Assembly (NCBI RefSeq): GCF_012273895.1
Contig: NW_024045135.1
Span: 186,001 to 250,000, forward strand
Reading direction: 5' to 3'
DNA from: Zerene cesonia
Lineage: Eukaryota; Arthropoda; Insecta; Lepidoptera; Pieridae
Length of the DNA: 64,000 nucleotides
In this document: positions 28,801 through 39,666 of the stretch, in pieces
Layout: each line of letters starts with the position of its first letter
How positions within the stretch are numbered: position 1 is the first letter of the stretch
The notes under the pieces: generated by a model
The model's input: the letters and a program-made list of their open reading frames with translations, nothing else
Databases searched by the model: none
What the model was told of the DNA's origin: nothing
Made by a program: the position numbers and the translations under genes

Positions 28801-29056
28801 CTGAGGCAGATGCTCCCACACCCGCGCCACCAGCTGCCCCGCACACGATAAAAACATACAAAAATGACGCAGCACACTCTGCCACCACAGCCTTCCACAA
28901 CGAAAGAGTCCGCAATTCCAACCTCGCTGGCACTCTCCCGGTCAAACCAGTGTCATTCGTATTAGCATCCCTACGTAAACTATCCAATTTTTCAAATAAT
29001 GTAACGATATGCTGTTCCAAATTGTCGTCCGAAATATTAAACGTTTGCTCACCCAT
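22831..29056 (-). CDS. bib: Big brain (BIB), aquaporin/MIP-family channel, first two coding exons
   Basis: Exons read on the minus strand are 29056-28726 and 22957-22831, joined in phase across a GT-AG intron of 5.77 kb; the protein continues beyond. The first exon gives a ~60-residue cytosolic N-terminus containing EQHIVTLFEKLDSLRRD, which closely matches Drosophila BIB. It is followed by TM1 (AECAASFLYVFIVCGAAGG) and TM2. The TM1 Glu noted as important in fly BIB is kept. The second exon supplies HISG-AHVNPAVSAAL with the first Asn-Pro-Ala aquaporin box, and TM3. In flies BIB acts at the plasma membrane and in endosomes in Notch-dependent neurogenesis. The second NPA half and the long C-tail are not in the window; they lie in the 10963-11962 gap or past the left edge. 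The N-terminal match separates it from ordinary aquaporins. Confidence 0.92.
24230..24505 (-). repeat. Diverged Helitron-like repeat
   Basis: CCGCCGCGGGTTCGCCTGCA, followed by AT-rich sequence and then CAAATCAGTTAAGTGGTTTA and ACTTTTGCATTTACAATATA, resembles the family-1/3 element layout (GC hairpin end, internal primer-like block, TATAATATTA-like end). It lacks clean ends. A 75-codon frame across it is fortuitous. Confidence 0.35.
24798..24988 (+). mobile_element. Helitron-like non-autonomous element, family 1
   Basis: It runs from TCCTACTAATATTATAAATG to GGGGCGCAGCTAG|T, with all internal family blocks. A small deletion removes the CGAAAGT just after the start. Only 15 bp separate it from an opposite-strand family-2 element at 25004-25160. 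Confidence 0.75.
25004..25160 (-). mobile_element. Helitron-like non-autonomous element, family 2
   Basis: On the minus strand it starts TCTCTATGTATAAAATTCTC, carries GTCACAATGTTAGTTACCAT, TGAGAATCGGCTGA and GGCGTTTGCCGGGACAACTA, and ends CTAG|T. The copy is near complete and lies in bib intron 1. Confidence 0.65.
27600..27884 (-). repeat. SINE-like repeat, family S1
   Basis: Read from 27884 on the minus strand it shows GTCGAGCATGCTTCGGCACG, a CCAGCTCGCA-like block, then GGTTTCC and a pyrimidine-rich tract. It ends in a GTATATAGGCGATGG...ATCATCAGGCGATACCGCC block that parallels ACATAGGCGGTGG...ACCAGGCGACCCACC in the 54782 copy. The open frames across 27477-27898 on both strands arise from this repeat. 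Confidence 0.55.
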
Positions 29057-29139
29057 TTTTTTTTATCTATATAGCTATCATTACAAAAAAACGCACTGTT
29101 ATTTATTTATTAAAAAAAAAATCACACGGCTATGACGTC

Positions 29140-29330
29140 ATGTCGATTTAAATAAAGAACGCGGGATGACGTTAAATTTACGCGCGTAAAGTGCAACGGA
29201 CGCCTACGCGTATCGATGCGGCGTGGCTATGTCCGTAACGCGCGTTGAATGAACGATCACTGACACTGAATGAAGCTAAGAGCGGGGGGATCCGCCACTT
29301 GTTACACCCCCGCCGAAACCTGCAGGGTGG
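29140..29330 (-). promoter_or_regulatory. bib: Candidate bib core promoter, CpG-rich
   Basis: This short, CpG-rich island in AT-rich DNA sits 85-275 bp upstream of the bib start codon. On the minus strand there are two overlapping initiator-like TCAGTG motifs (29269-29264 and 29263-29258). If transcription starts at the A of the second (29261), a GGACAT matching the downstream promoter element (RGWYVT) lies at exactly +28 to +33 (29234-29229). No TATA box is in place. This Inr+DPE layout is typical of TATA-less insect developmental genes. It predicts a 5' leader of about 205 nt. The call is inference from motif spacing. Confidence 0.4.
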
Positions 29331-31964
29331 TTACAAGTTACTGTGATAACACAATACAACTTAATTGTGTTAACCATTACCATATTTGGAACTACAATAA
29401 AAATGGGGTCAGATAGAGAATAAATTGTTTTGTCTCGTTTATAAGCTCTATAAACAGATGGTTTATTTTTTTATAAATAATTGGGAAAACCAGAAGATCA
29501 TTTCGTTGCTTTGTTATATACTAGCCACTTTTAATATGACATATTTTCACGAAAATTCACGAAGTACAAGATTATGTAGTTATTATCTTATTTTATGCTA
29601 AAATCGGTACCTGAGCTAGTGGTTTGTCTGTTGGTAAGCCTTCCCAACCGCCAATGAATATTTGCAAAGGACGCGCTTCTGCCTATGCGTTGTCTGAAGT
29701 TAAGGAGTAAGGCATAGATTATAAAAAAAATTAGTCAAGATGTAGGAACATCAGCATATCGTAGACATTATGATAATATACTACGTAAAGCTATTTGATC
29801 CCGCACCATATAGTATTCTGTAACAGAGTCAATTAATAAAGTATTTGTTAAATGAAGTTGTGGAACTATATATGAATCCTCAAAAATAGTAATTTGTAGA
29901 TATTATTTTTATCGAAGTTAGAATAGTCTTCTCTAGTAGCACATGTGTAAATGCACAACTGATTATTAAGCGGTGCGCACACTGGTGACAAAATCGTCGT
30001 CGTTAGCCACATGCAATCTGACCACAGATTATAGGTAGCTGCGCAAAATTTCTTCAACATATATACGCAAAAAGTTCATATAGGGTGTTCTTATAAAAAG
30101 TGCAGTATAGGCCAGTTTTATGATAATTAATTGGTTGAAATAAATAAAATAAAAATATTCAGAGTGTAATTCATCAAACATTCTTCTAGCATTCATTCGG
30201 AAATATCTATTAAAATTGTATGTAGATCCACGTCTATCAGTCTAAAGGGGTGTACCCAGTGTCCCGAGGAGGACTTTGTTTTTTGGCGTTAAACGGAAAA
30301 TTTTGAAGTTGGATATATTATAATGACTTGAAAATTTTATGAACAAGTATTTCGCCTGCAGTTTCGCTTCAAATGGAAAGGTAGTTAGTTTTGTTTTCAC
30401 GACATAAAATAATAGACTTTTTCCTTCAAATATACCTATTACATAATGCAAATTGACCTAAAAACAAATGCATTTTTTGCCGGCACACACAAACTCTCAG
30501 GCAGCTTTTAATCTAGTATCTACAACGAGCATTGTTGTTTCTGAATTCCAGGCACGNNNNNNNNNNNNNNNNNNNNNNNNNNNNNNNNNNNNNNNNNNNN
30601 NNNNNNNNNNNNNNNNNNNNNNNNNNNNNNNNNNNNNNNNNNNNNNNNNNNNNNNNNNNNNNNNNNNNNNNNNNNNNNNNNNNNNNNNNNNNNNNNNNNN
30701 NNNNNNNNNNNNNNNNNNNNNNNNNNNNNNNNNNNNNNNNNNNNNNNNNNNNNNNNNNNNNNNNNNNNNNNNNNNNNNNNNNNNNNNNNNNNNNNNNNNN
30801 NNNNNNNNNNNNNNNNNNNNNNNNNNNNNNNNNNNNNNNNNNNNNNNNNNNNNNNNNNNNNNNNNNNNNNNNNNNNNNNNNNNNNNNNNNNNNNNNNNNN
30901 NNNNNNNNNNNNNNNNNNNNNNNNNNNNNNNNNNNNNNNNNNNNNNNNNNNNNNNNNNNNNNNNNNNNNNNNNNNNNNNNNNNNNNNNNNNNNNNNNNNN
31001 NNNNNNNNNNNNNNNNNNNNNNNNNNNNNNNNNNNNNNNNNNNNNNNNNNNNNNNNNNNNNNNNNNNNNNNNNNNNNNNNNNNNNNNNNNNNNNNNNNNN
31101 NNNNNNNNNNNNNNNNNNNNNNNNNNNNNNNNNNNNNNNNNNNNNNNNNNNNNNNNNNNNNNNNNNNNNNNNNNNNNNNNNNNNNNNNNNNNNNNNNNNN
31201 NNNNNNNNNNNNNNNNNNNNNNNNNNNNNNNNNNNNNNNNNNNNNNNNNNNNNNNNNNNNNNNNNNNNNNNNNNNNNNNNNNNNNNNNNNNNNNNNNNNN
31301 NNNNNNNNNNNNNNNNNNNNNNNNNNNNNNNNNNNNNNNNNNNNNNNNNNNNNNNNNNNNNNNNNNNNNNNNNNNNNNNNNNNNNNNNNNNNNNNNNNNN
31401 NNNNNNNNNNNNNNNNNNNNNNNNNNNNNNNNNNNNNNNNNNNNNNNNNNNNNNNNNNNNNNNNNNNNNNNNNNNNNNNNNNNNNNNNNNNNNNNNNNNN
31501 NNNNNNNNNNNNNNNNNNNNNNNNNNNNNNNNNNNNNNNNNNNNNNNNNNNNNNNNAATGTTACACATTACACTAATGACTTGTAACAGGTTCATAAGAA
31601 GACTTTAAATTCTAGATAAATCTTTATAGAGCTCACAAATTAATCCAGTATATTTTAAATACAGCTCTGTTTTCTTGCTAGGAAACCCTATATTAAAGGG
31701 ACAGTTCTTTCCCAGATTGATGTATTAGTTATGTATATATTGTCAAAATTGAACACAAGAAAATATAATAATGGTATATGTATAACACTACATAAACCAT
31801 TATTACATAGATATTAAAAAATTGTGTTTTAATTATTAGCATAATAAAGTGCAATGAATGTGGAAAGTGTGCATCATAAAATACATAATTAAAAATTATA
31901 GTGCCATACAACCATGTATCTTACAAAAATAACTATGTTATGATAAAATCATAATTATTTCCAG
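29331..31964. other. bib-Cul4 interval including a 1000-N gap
   Basis: The sequence is AT-rich with no recognisable exon. The gap spans 30557-31556. A possible splice acceptor, TTCCAG|GCACG, lies at the left lip of the gap, but what follows is unknown. Cul4 must have upstream coding sequence, because the first visible exon begins inside the conserved cullin N-terminal domain. The gap is the likeliest site. Confidence 0.55.
30557..31556. other. Assembly gap (1000 N)
   Basis: A placeholder of exactly 1000 N directly upstream of the first visible Cul4 exon. About 100 N-terminal codons of Cul4, including the conserved KLVIKNF-type start of the family and the segment that contacts DDB1, are missing from the window and probably fall here. 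Confidence 0.98.
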
Positions 31965-34900
31965 ATGGCTTCACAACTATACGTAAACTTGACGAACCTG
32001 GTAGAAGCACATGTTAAATCCAACATTGAACAGTTTCTCTCAGAGAGTATGGACAGGCAGGTCTTTCTCAAACGTATGGACGACTGCTGGAGGGCACACT
32101 GTCGGCAAATGATAATGATACGGAGCATATTCTTATATCTGGACCGCACATATGTGCTTCAAAATCCTAGTATACATTCTATATGGTGAGAAGAGTACAT
32201 GCTACTACAGAATATTAATACTACAATATGTTGCTCACATTCTGTTTTGAGGAATGTAACTGAGTGTTGATTAGTTTTATTGTTTCTCTTTGTCACAACT
32301 TTGATATACACTATGAATACTAGAAAAACTTTGAATTTTTAGTCATTTCTGTTTTTTAATCAGTATATTTAATATAATAATTTATATGAATTGATTGATG
32401 ATATAAACATTATTTTATGCAGATTTTCACTTGTGTATATTAATAGGTTTTCAAGAGTAGCAATAAAAATATATTTTAATTGTAATTCATAATTATAATA
32501 TTTGGCAACTTTTGTTACATGTAATGAATTGTTAGGATATAAAATAACTGTATAATTTTAATGTATTTACAGGGATATGGGGCTAGATTTATTTCGTCAC
32601 CACATAGCAATGAACACATTGATACAGACGAGAACTGTGGATGGCTTACTGCTCCTCATTGAGCGGGAGCGAGGAGGAGATGCGGTGGATATATCATTGC
32701 TCAAGAGTCTGTTGCGAATGCTCTCTGACCTACAGATTTATCAGGATGCTTTTGAACATAAGTATGTTAATATTATTAAAACTTGTAATTGTGGTAGTCA
32801 AGCATGCTTCGACACAAATTGGGCCAGCTAACACCAGGGAATTACCACACCCCTACAGGAGACCGGCGTGAAATAGCATACTGCTGTGTTTCGGTCGTTG
32901 AGTGGTGGAGCCGGAGGTCCAAATCCTTTTCCTTACCCTTCCCATTGCTTTCCTTTGTTCCCCTCGTCATTCCTTTCTCAATCTCTTTCCAGTCGGCAAT
33001 CCATTTGTAGAGGCATAAGTTTTGCAAACGACCTTACACCTCTCCAAATGTTCATGGGCACTTATCGTTCGGCAACCCACCAGCTCCATTGCCGACGGTG
33101 ACATTAAAAAAAAAACCTTATTTATAAAGAACAGCTCAATATGTTAGTTTAAATATATTTGTTACAGGCGAATTGTATAATTGTACCAATTGTGATGATG
33201 ATGAAGGGGGTGCCCTTTACTAAACAAGGAAATTTTGATTCCGAATTCTCTGCATATTTTGTATTGTCTCGTCATATAACAAAATGCCGAGTGTTTGTGA
33301 ACTGATGACGCCATTTGTAAACGGCATAATAATACAATTTGCCTGGAACGTACATCTCTCTCATGTTTATTTTTATAACATACTTCCCCTTGTTAATTGG
33401 TTGTAACATTTAAAACTGTTCTCGACCCTACATTATACAACGCACTCGGCAGGTTCCTGCAAGCCACCGAGCGGCTGTACGCGGCCGAGGGCCAGCGGCT
33501 GATGCGCGAGCTGGCCGTGCCGCAGTACCTCGCGCACGTGGAGAAGCGCCTGCGCGAGGAGAACGAGCGCCTGCTGCACTACCTCGACGTGTGCACCAAG
33601 TTAGTGACGTCATCATCTTTGATATTATTTGTTCATCATCGTTCTTGCAATATGTCATTCATTATCTTTGAAATTGATGAATAACTTTCATAACTCATCA
33701 TCATAATTGATAAATAGCTCACTGTGTCCTGTTGTAATATTCGATCACATTCTGCATTGAATGAAAAATCATCTCTTATAATTTAAGCATATTTTCTTTT
33801 TTTCATTCAGTTCTTTAATCATCTTTATTCATCACCACCATTGAAATATATTATTCAAAACATCACCATAATTGAAATATATTATTCAAAACTCATAGTT
33901 GTCCTTCTGGGTTGTAGGGACAAATTCTACCACTTATGACATTACATAATTAATTCTTAGAATATTTTTGCACAATAATATAATACTATATACATAATGT
34001 TATTAAATCATATATTTTATGATTAATTTCCTTGTTTTCCAGGTGGCAACTAATCCACACAGTAGAGAGACAATTGCTAAGTGAGCACCTAACAGGAATA
34101 CTAAGCAAAGGCCTGGAGTCCCTTATGGATGGGCCGCGGCTCTCGGATCTAACAACTCTTTATAATCTGTTCAGTCGAGTTAAAGACGGACTGAATGAGT
34201 TATGTAATCATTTCAATGCTTATATAAAGGTAAGTGTGACAAACATTCTTTTAGCTTAGAAATTTACAAATAAAACAAACTTTAAAGTTTAATGCTAATT
34301 CTGTGATAGAAACTTTCAAACACGAAATAGAAAAAATTGCATTTGTATTTTTGAGTATTGATATTATTATGTAAAGTAACAATTGGATACTTTTAATATT
34401 TTTTTGGCCCTGTATGCAAATAATCTCATTGGAAGCACAAAAAATCAACCCTCTGCAAATTAAAAAAAACAAAATCAAGTTATTGGGCACATCAATACAA
34501 GATACTAAAATGCATACAAAATATTTTCAGAAAAAAGGTAGAACAATAGTAATAGAGCCAGAAAGGGATAAGACAATGGTTGCCGAGCTGCTGGATTTCA
34601 AGGAGCAGCTGGACAACATAGTGAACACCTGCTTCCAGCGGAACGACCGCTTCCTGTACTCCATGCGGGAGGCCTTCGAGTTCTTCATCAACCAGCGGCA
34701 GAACAAACCGGCTGAACTAATTGGTGAGGCTTATTATGTCATTGGCACTGGGATTGACTGATTTATATAAAACGTCAATAAAAATTAAGTTTAGAGTTTA
34801 CTTGTATTATTGTACAGCAATTAAGAATCTAAAAATTTGCCTATCACTCTTTCATATAGAGCTATTTTATGATAAGATTTTTGTCTTGAGATAGGAATAG

Positions 34901-37900
34901 TCTCCTAACCACATGGCTACTTTTTGCTGCGGTGAAACATCTAATTTACATGGGTAGATTATGATGCCCATTTGAATCATTCTGAAATTTATAAATTCCG
35001 ATAGATGGCGCTATATTAAAATTGACATTTATATGGCAACTGTTTAGTTTTGTTGAGCAAGCGACCCTGGTCACTAGACACACTTATAAATATACAGGAA
35101 TTGACGTAAAATATAACTTGTTTCAGCCAAATTCGTCGATCTCAAACTGCGTGCAGGCAACAAAGAGGCGACGGAAGAGGAACTAGAGAGGCTTCTCGAT
35201 AAAATTATGGTTCTGTTCAGATTCATTCACGGCAAGGATGTGTTTGAGGCTTTCTATAAGAAGGATCTGGCGAAACGGTTGTTGGTCGGCAAGTCAGCCT
35301 CCGTCGATGCCGAGAAGTCTATGCTGAGTAAATTGAAACAAGAGTGTGGGGGTGGCTTCACTTGTAAATTGGAGGGGATGTTCAAAGACATGGAGCTGTC
35401 TAAGGATATCAATGTTACATATAAACAGGTGTGTGTTAAAATTTCTAGTTTGTGGTTTGTTTTCTATTATTCTTGTATCTGATTGGAATCGGATTTTATA
35501 GGGCCTATTGGATTATATATTCCAAGGAAATCATTTGTCTTTAAATTGTGTTGAATTGTTCTTCTCAGATTTAAATAGCACTCAATTTTTTATTGTAAAA
35601 GTATGGTCATATCATATTTCTAATGTTTTTATATAACATGCACGATGGCTTAAGTTATCATATCCATTGTTCCATTCAAATCTGCTTGCCTTAAACCTTA
35701 CGTAAAGACGTCGCATCTAAAGAGTTGTATGACCATGTGAGCGTGTGCGGCTTGCAGCACCTGGCAGCGAGCGCGGAGGGCTCGGGGCTGGAGCTGTCGG
35801 TGTACATCCTGACGATGGGCTTCTGGCCGACGTACCCGCCCGTGGACGTGCGCCTGCCGCCCGAGCTCACGCGCCACCAGGACCACTTCGCCAAGTTCTA
35901 CCTCGCCAAGCACTCGGGCCGCAAGCTGCAGTGGCAGCCCACGCTCGGCCACTGCGTGCTGAGGGCGCACTTCCCGCAGGTGGGTATAGTGCATTGCAGT
36001 GCAGTGGGCAGTGCGAGTGCCGCAGGACCACTTCGCCAAGTTTTACCGAGCCGCTATTACTCCCAAGTGTCCAAATATTAGTCTAAGGATCCTCACCCTC
36101 CGACGCACAATCTAACCTAAGGGCATAAGACATAAGGGCGTGTCCACACAGAACCAGCAGTTTCGCCGCTTTCTTCCGCCTATTTAGTAACATATGACAT
36201 TTTTTGACGGGAGGAGGAGGAGTAGAAATTGGAGAACGTTTAGTTCAGCAACAACTTGACTTTTGTCCCCAAATCAATAAAATTTGAATTACTGGCATTA
36301 AATGCTGACAACTTATTTGTTTATTAAATAAAATATGCCTTTTAATTATTTTCGCGAATCGTATCATTACATTTTCTTCTTCGATTATTTATATCTTTTT
36401 TTTTTCATGTTTATTGTAGACCCGAACCACGGTATAAATTGTAATTAAATTAATATGTACACTTCTTATATTACAGGGTAACAAAGAATTACAAGTATCA
36501 CTGTTTCAAGCACTAGTTCTACTCCTATTTAATGATGGCGATAATCTCTCGTTTGAAGACATCAAGGCAACTACTAATATCGAGGTATGGATTAAGGTTA
36601 TAAATAATATATATCTTCTATTAGTTCTGGTTTCAATATTCTTTCGTTTTGAAATGTTAAATTTTATAAAACATAAAAGGACGATTCCTTTTGGACCCAA
36701 TGCTTCGCAGCTTTAGTACAAGCACTCTCCTTGGCATAGTTCCTACAATCATTTATCTCGCCTGACCCTATCGGTACGCAAGCACGCACATTACACGCGT
36801 TCGTATAATGTTCAGACATAAATTTACGCGATTTACTAACAATCTATTTATTATATATATGTAAAATATAATCAATAGATTATATAAAAGTAAAACACTG
36901 TCGAATTAATGTAGATTCAGAGCAAATCGTACATTTTCTATTTAACTTTTTTCATGCAATGGATTATACATCTATTTTGATAGTCTTCAAAGAGACCGCA
37001 TCAAGATGTAGGATCTTGCGGTGTCAGTATATTTTATTAATATTTGAAGTATTTATTTCTGTATAAAGAAATTTGATTTGATTTGATATATTTGATTGGA
37101 TTGACGCGCACAGGAAGGCGAGTTGCGGCGCACGCTGCAGTCGCTGGCGTGCGGCAAGGCGCGCGTGCTCGGCAAGTCGCCGCGCGGCCGCGAGGTGCAC
37201 GACAGCGACGCCTTCGCGTTCAACGGGGACTTCGCCAACAAGCTGTTCCGCATCAAGATCAACCAGATACAGATGAAGGAGACGGTACGTGCACGCACGC
37301 GCACACACATGTGTATACACGTACGTACATGTACACGCATATGCACTCATATGTACTTAGCTAACAAGCCGTTCCGTTTAAGGAGATGGTATATGCGCAA
37401 ACACACGTACTTATATACACTCAACTTGAACGTGTACACACACATTCACACGCGCGTGCACACACATACACACAACTAACTTCGCCACCAAACAATAACA
37501 TAACAAAAAATTATTTAACTGTGCTATTTGAACTGGATTTATGCACATCACATGATCCATTTGATGATAAAACTGGCAACACACTATTAAAACGATACAG
37601 CTTTGCATTTGCAAAATATCTAACAACGTATGGCAATACAATGTTGCATGTAAGCAATCACGACAGAGACAGCCTTTAAGAGTGAAAACTTATTACTTAG
37701 AATTTTTGTGAATATTAGTAGTGATGCAAATCCTAAAGATTTCCCCACCAAATAGTGCCATAAAAATAATACTAATAAAAGCGGTACATCCTCCAGAGCG
37801 AGGAGCAGAAGGCGACCGAGGAGCGCGTGTTCCAGGACCGGCAGTACCAGATCGACGCGGCCATCGTGCGCGTCATGAAGATGCGGAAGGCGCTCTCGCA

Positions 37901-38429
37901 CAACCTGCTCATCTCCGAGCTCTACAACCAACTCAAGTTCCCCGTTAAAGTGAGACTCACTATACACTCTCTATGTCTATATTCATATAATAAATTATAC
38001 TCAATAACAAAAATAGTAAATATGTAATATATATTACATATATGTATATTATAAATTAACAAAGAATTAAAAAGGACACAATTTATTACACTTTATGGGA
38101 GCTGGTTTAGTTCACACAAGTGTTCAAATGTAACACTTGAGTGAAATAACAGAGAAAAAGTTTGCCAAGTTAGATTGAAAACTTCGCTAGTGTTATATAA
38201 CTTAGTCTAAAAATATCTTATCAAGTTTCAATCCTTGTTCAATCTGTCGTAAGATTCTCTTATAATAAATCTATCAATATTACTTTATATCGCTAAGCGG
38301 TGCATCAGTTAACTATCGCCCGTTTTCCTGCAGCCGGCGGACCTGAAGAAGCGCATAGAGTCGCTGATCGACAGAGACTACATGGAGCGCGACAAGGACA
38401 ACCCCAACCAGTACAACTACGTCGCGTAA
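31965..38429 (+). CDS. Cul4: Cullin-4, scaffold of CRL4 ubiquitin ligases (5' end missing)
   Basis: Eleven exons: 31965-32185, 32573-32761, 33453-33599, 34043-34229, 34531-34723, 35127-35428, 35758-35979, 36477-36584, 37114-37284, 37797-37949 and 38334-38429. All have GT-AG introns in matching phase and give 662 codons, against about 759 residues in human CUL4A. The ATG at 31965 follows an AG acceptor and aligns inside the family (the HKM position), so it is not the start. Landmarks include HCRQMIMIRSIFLYLDRTYV, the RBX1-binding cullin homology region FIHGKDVFEAFYKKDLAKRL at ~345-365, and KHSGRKLQWQ. Near the C-terminus the neddylation site IVRVMKMRK has its modified Lys at codon 37878-37880; the winged-helix end is DKDNPNQYNYVA. 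CUL4 binds DDB1-DCAF substrate receptors at its N-terminus and RBX1 at its C-terminus, in nucleus and cytoplasm. Exons 3, 7, 9 and 10 are strikingly GC-rich. Confidence 0.96.
32791..33115 (+). repeat. SINE-like repeat, family S1, in Cul4 intron 2
   Basis: A full-length copy from GTGGTAGTCAAGCATGCTTC to GCCGACGGTGACATT followed by an A-run. It inserted 29 bp after the exon-2 donor of Cul4 in the sense orientation. It shares all family blocks, including CACACCCCTACAGGAGACCG and GCGTGAAATAGCATACTGCT. The open frames at 32804-33101 are repeat-derived. Confidence 0.7.
33834..33893 (+). repeat. Two-copy tandem repeat in Cul4 intron 3
   Basis: About 30 bp is present twice in direct tandem: CATCACCACCATTGAAATAT and its continuation, then CATCACCATAATTGAAATAT and its continuation. 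It is a recent local duplication of no evident function. Confidence 0.7.
36020..36052 (+). pseudogene. Decayed copy of a Cul4 exon-7 fragment in intron 7
   Basis: CAGGACCACTTCGCCAAGTT occurs at 36023-36042, forty bases after the exon-7 donor. It is identical to the sequence inside exon 7 (35878-35897), and similarity continues for a further ~10 bp (TTACCGAGCC against CTACCTCGCC). The copy has no acceptor in register and lies in the intron, so it is a duplicated exon scrap and not an exon. Confidence 0.75.
37285..37495 (+). repeat. Alternating CA/CG/TA tract with exon-9 scraps, Cul4 intron 9
   Basis: Right after the exon-9 donor lies a ~200-bp tract of mostly alternating purine-pyrimidine (CACGCACGCGCACACACATG and similar). 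It contains two decayed copies of the end of exon 9. At 37355-37394, CTAACAAGCCGTTCCGT then AAGGAGATGGTATATGCGCA correspond to exon GCCAACAAGCTGTTCCGC and AAGGAGACGGTACGTGCACG. At 37478-37492, AACTTCGCCACCAAAC resembles GACTTCGCCAACAAGC. Tandem duplication of the exon end plus its microsatellite explains this. Confidence 0.65.
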
Positions 38430-38509
38430 TCTCTGCACCGCTCTACTCTGTTGCCAACTACCCTCACTTAGTAGATGTACCGCTCTAAGATAGACCAATG
38501 ATTCGTTTC

Positions 38510-38515
38510 AATAAA
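38510..38515 (+). terminator. Cul4: Cul4 polyadenylation signal
   Basis: A canonical AATAAA 81 bp after the Cul4 stop codon, followed by a T-rich stretch (TTGCTGTTTTTTTCGTGTG) typical of a downstream element. It is the first such hexamer after the stop. Confidence 0.7.
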
Positions 38516-38529
38516 CATTTAACGGACTA

Positions 38530-39660
38530 AATTGCTGTTTTTTTCGTGTGCAATATAGCTTGGATTACATTTTATTCTAAAGTACGATTCACTTTGGATA
38601 TTATAAGATATACTGTCTCCATTACAAATATGATATAGTCTTCGATTGATAAACGGCTATCGCTTATACATACTTGGGCTCATCTTACTATTTCATCTAA
38701 TATAACATCGTAATATATAGAGGAGGGATAAATAAAACTATTTATAATTTTCCGAGTTTGTTTTATTTCAACATCTTAAAATAACTCACAAATGATTCTA
38801 CATAATACTATCAGAATTGTTAAAAGATCTAAATATACAAATAAATATAAGGTGGAAGATTAGATACGTTATTTTTTATTTAAATGAGATGCATCCACAT
38901 ATCGTCATATCGAAACATTCATACATACAATTTCACAGAAGCGTTATATGCATTTCAAGACAGAAAATTAATCCAGAAATTTATTATCGATTTCAAATAT
39001 CCCAGTAACACGAAATAAGCTCGAATTATTATTCATTTTCATAAATGGAAGACAATGTAATGATGATTATGGAGCAACATATGTCAAATAAAATAATAGA
39101 AATAAACTATAGTTATATATTGCTTTAAATAATTGATAAATTATGGCAAGCATAGAATAACCTCCCAAAGGTACCAAGACCATAATAATTGCATCTATAA
39201 TTTGAGCCAATCTTGATTAGTTTAATATGAAGTTTTCAAATTGGTTTAACCATATGTAAGTGAAATTTATGTACTTGTTATTTACTAGTTATTTATGATT
39301 TATGTTAGACCTTGTTTTGTCATTGAATATGTAATTGGAAAGTTTTGAATTGAATTTGCTGGGGGACTAAAAAGTTTTTTTACGTATATTTGGTTTTACA
39401 AAGGTGATTGGGATAGAAATTGAAAAGGGATTTATTTGTAATTACTTCGAATATCTCCCACAAATATTTCAAATATTCTATGTATAATTTATAAATGACA
39501 AAGATTACATTGTCCATTCACCAAATTAACCTGGTCACTTTTGTTATAATTTTGATACAGGGTAACATTATAACGAATGTACCAAGCCAATTATATTGGA
39601 TAAATTCATTGGATTAAGCATCACACAATTCATCTATAAACAGTTCCTGTACATCAACCA
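38530..39660. other. Convergent intergenic region between Cul4 and MIPEP
   Basis: It holds the 3' untranslated ends of two convergent genes. A minus-strand AATAAA (TTTATT on plus, 39431-39436) would give MIPEP a 3' UTR of about 230 nt. Nothing else is recognisable. Confidence 0.5.
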
Positions 39661-39666
39661 AACAGT

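Noticed and set aside
35698..36086. Several long overlapping frames on both strands, Ala/Arg/Pro-rich
   Set aside because: They are shadows of GC-rich Cul4 exon 7. Only the 35758-35979 frame matches the cullin family.
37285..37480. Direct-repeat array considered as CRISPR-like
   Set aside because: It is a CA/CG microsatellite in an insect intron; there are no regular spacers and the genome is eukaryotic.
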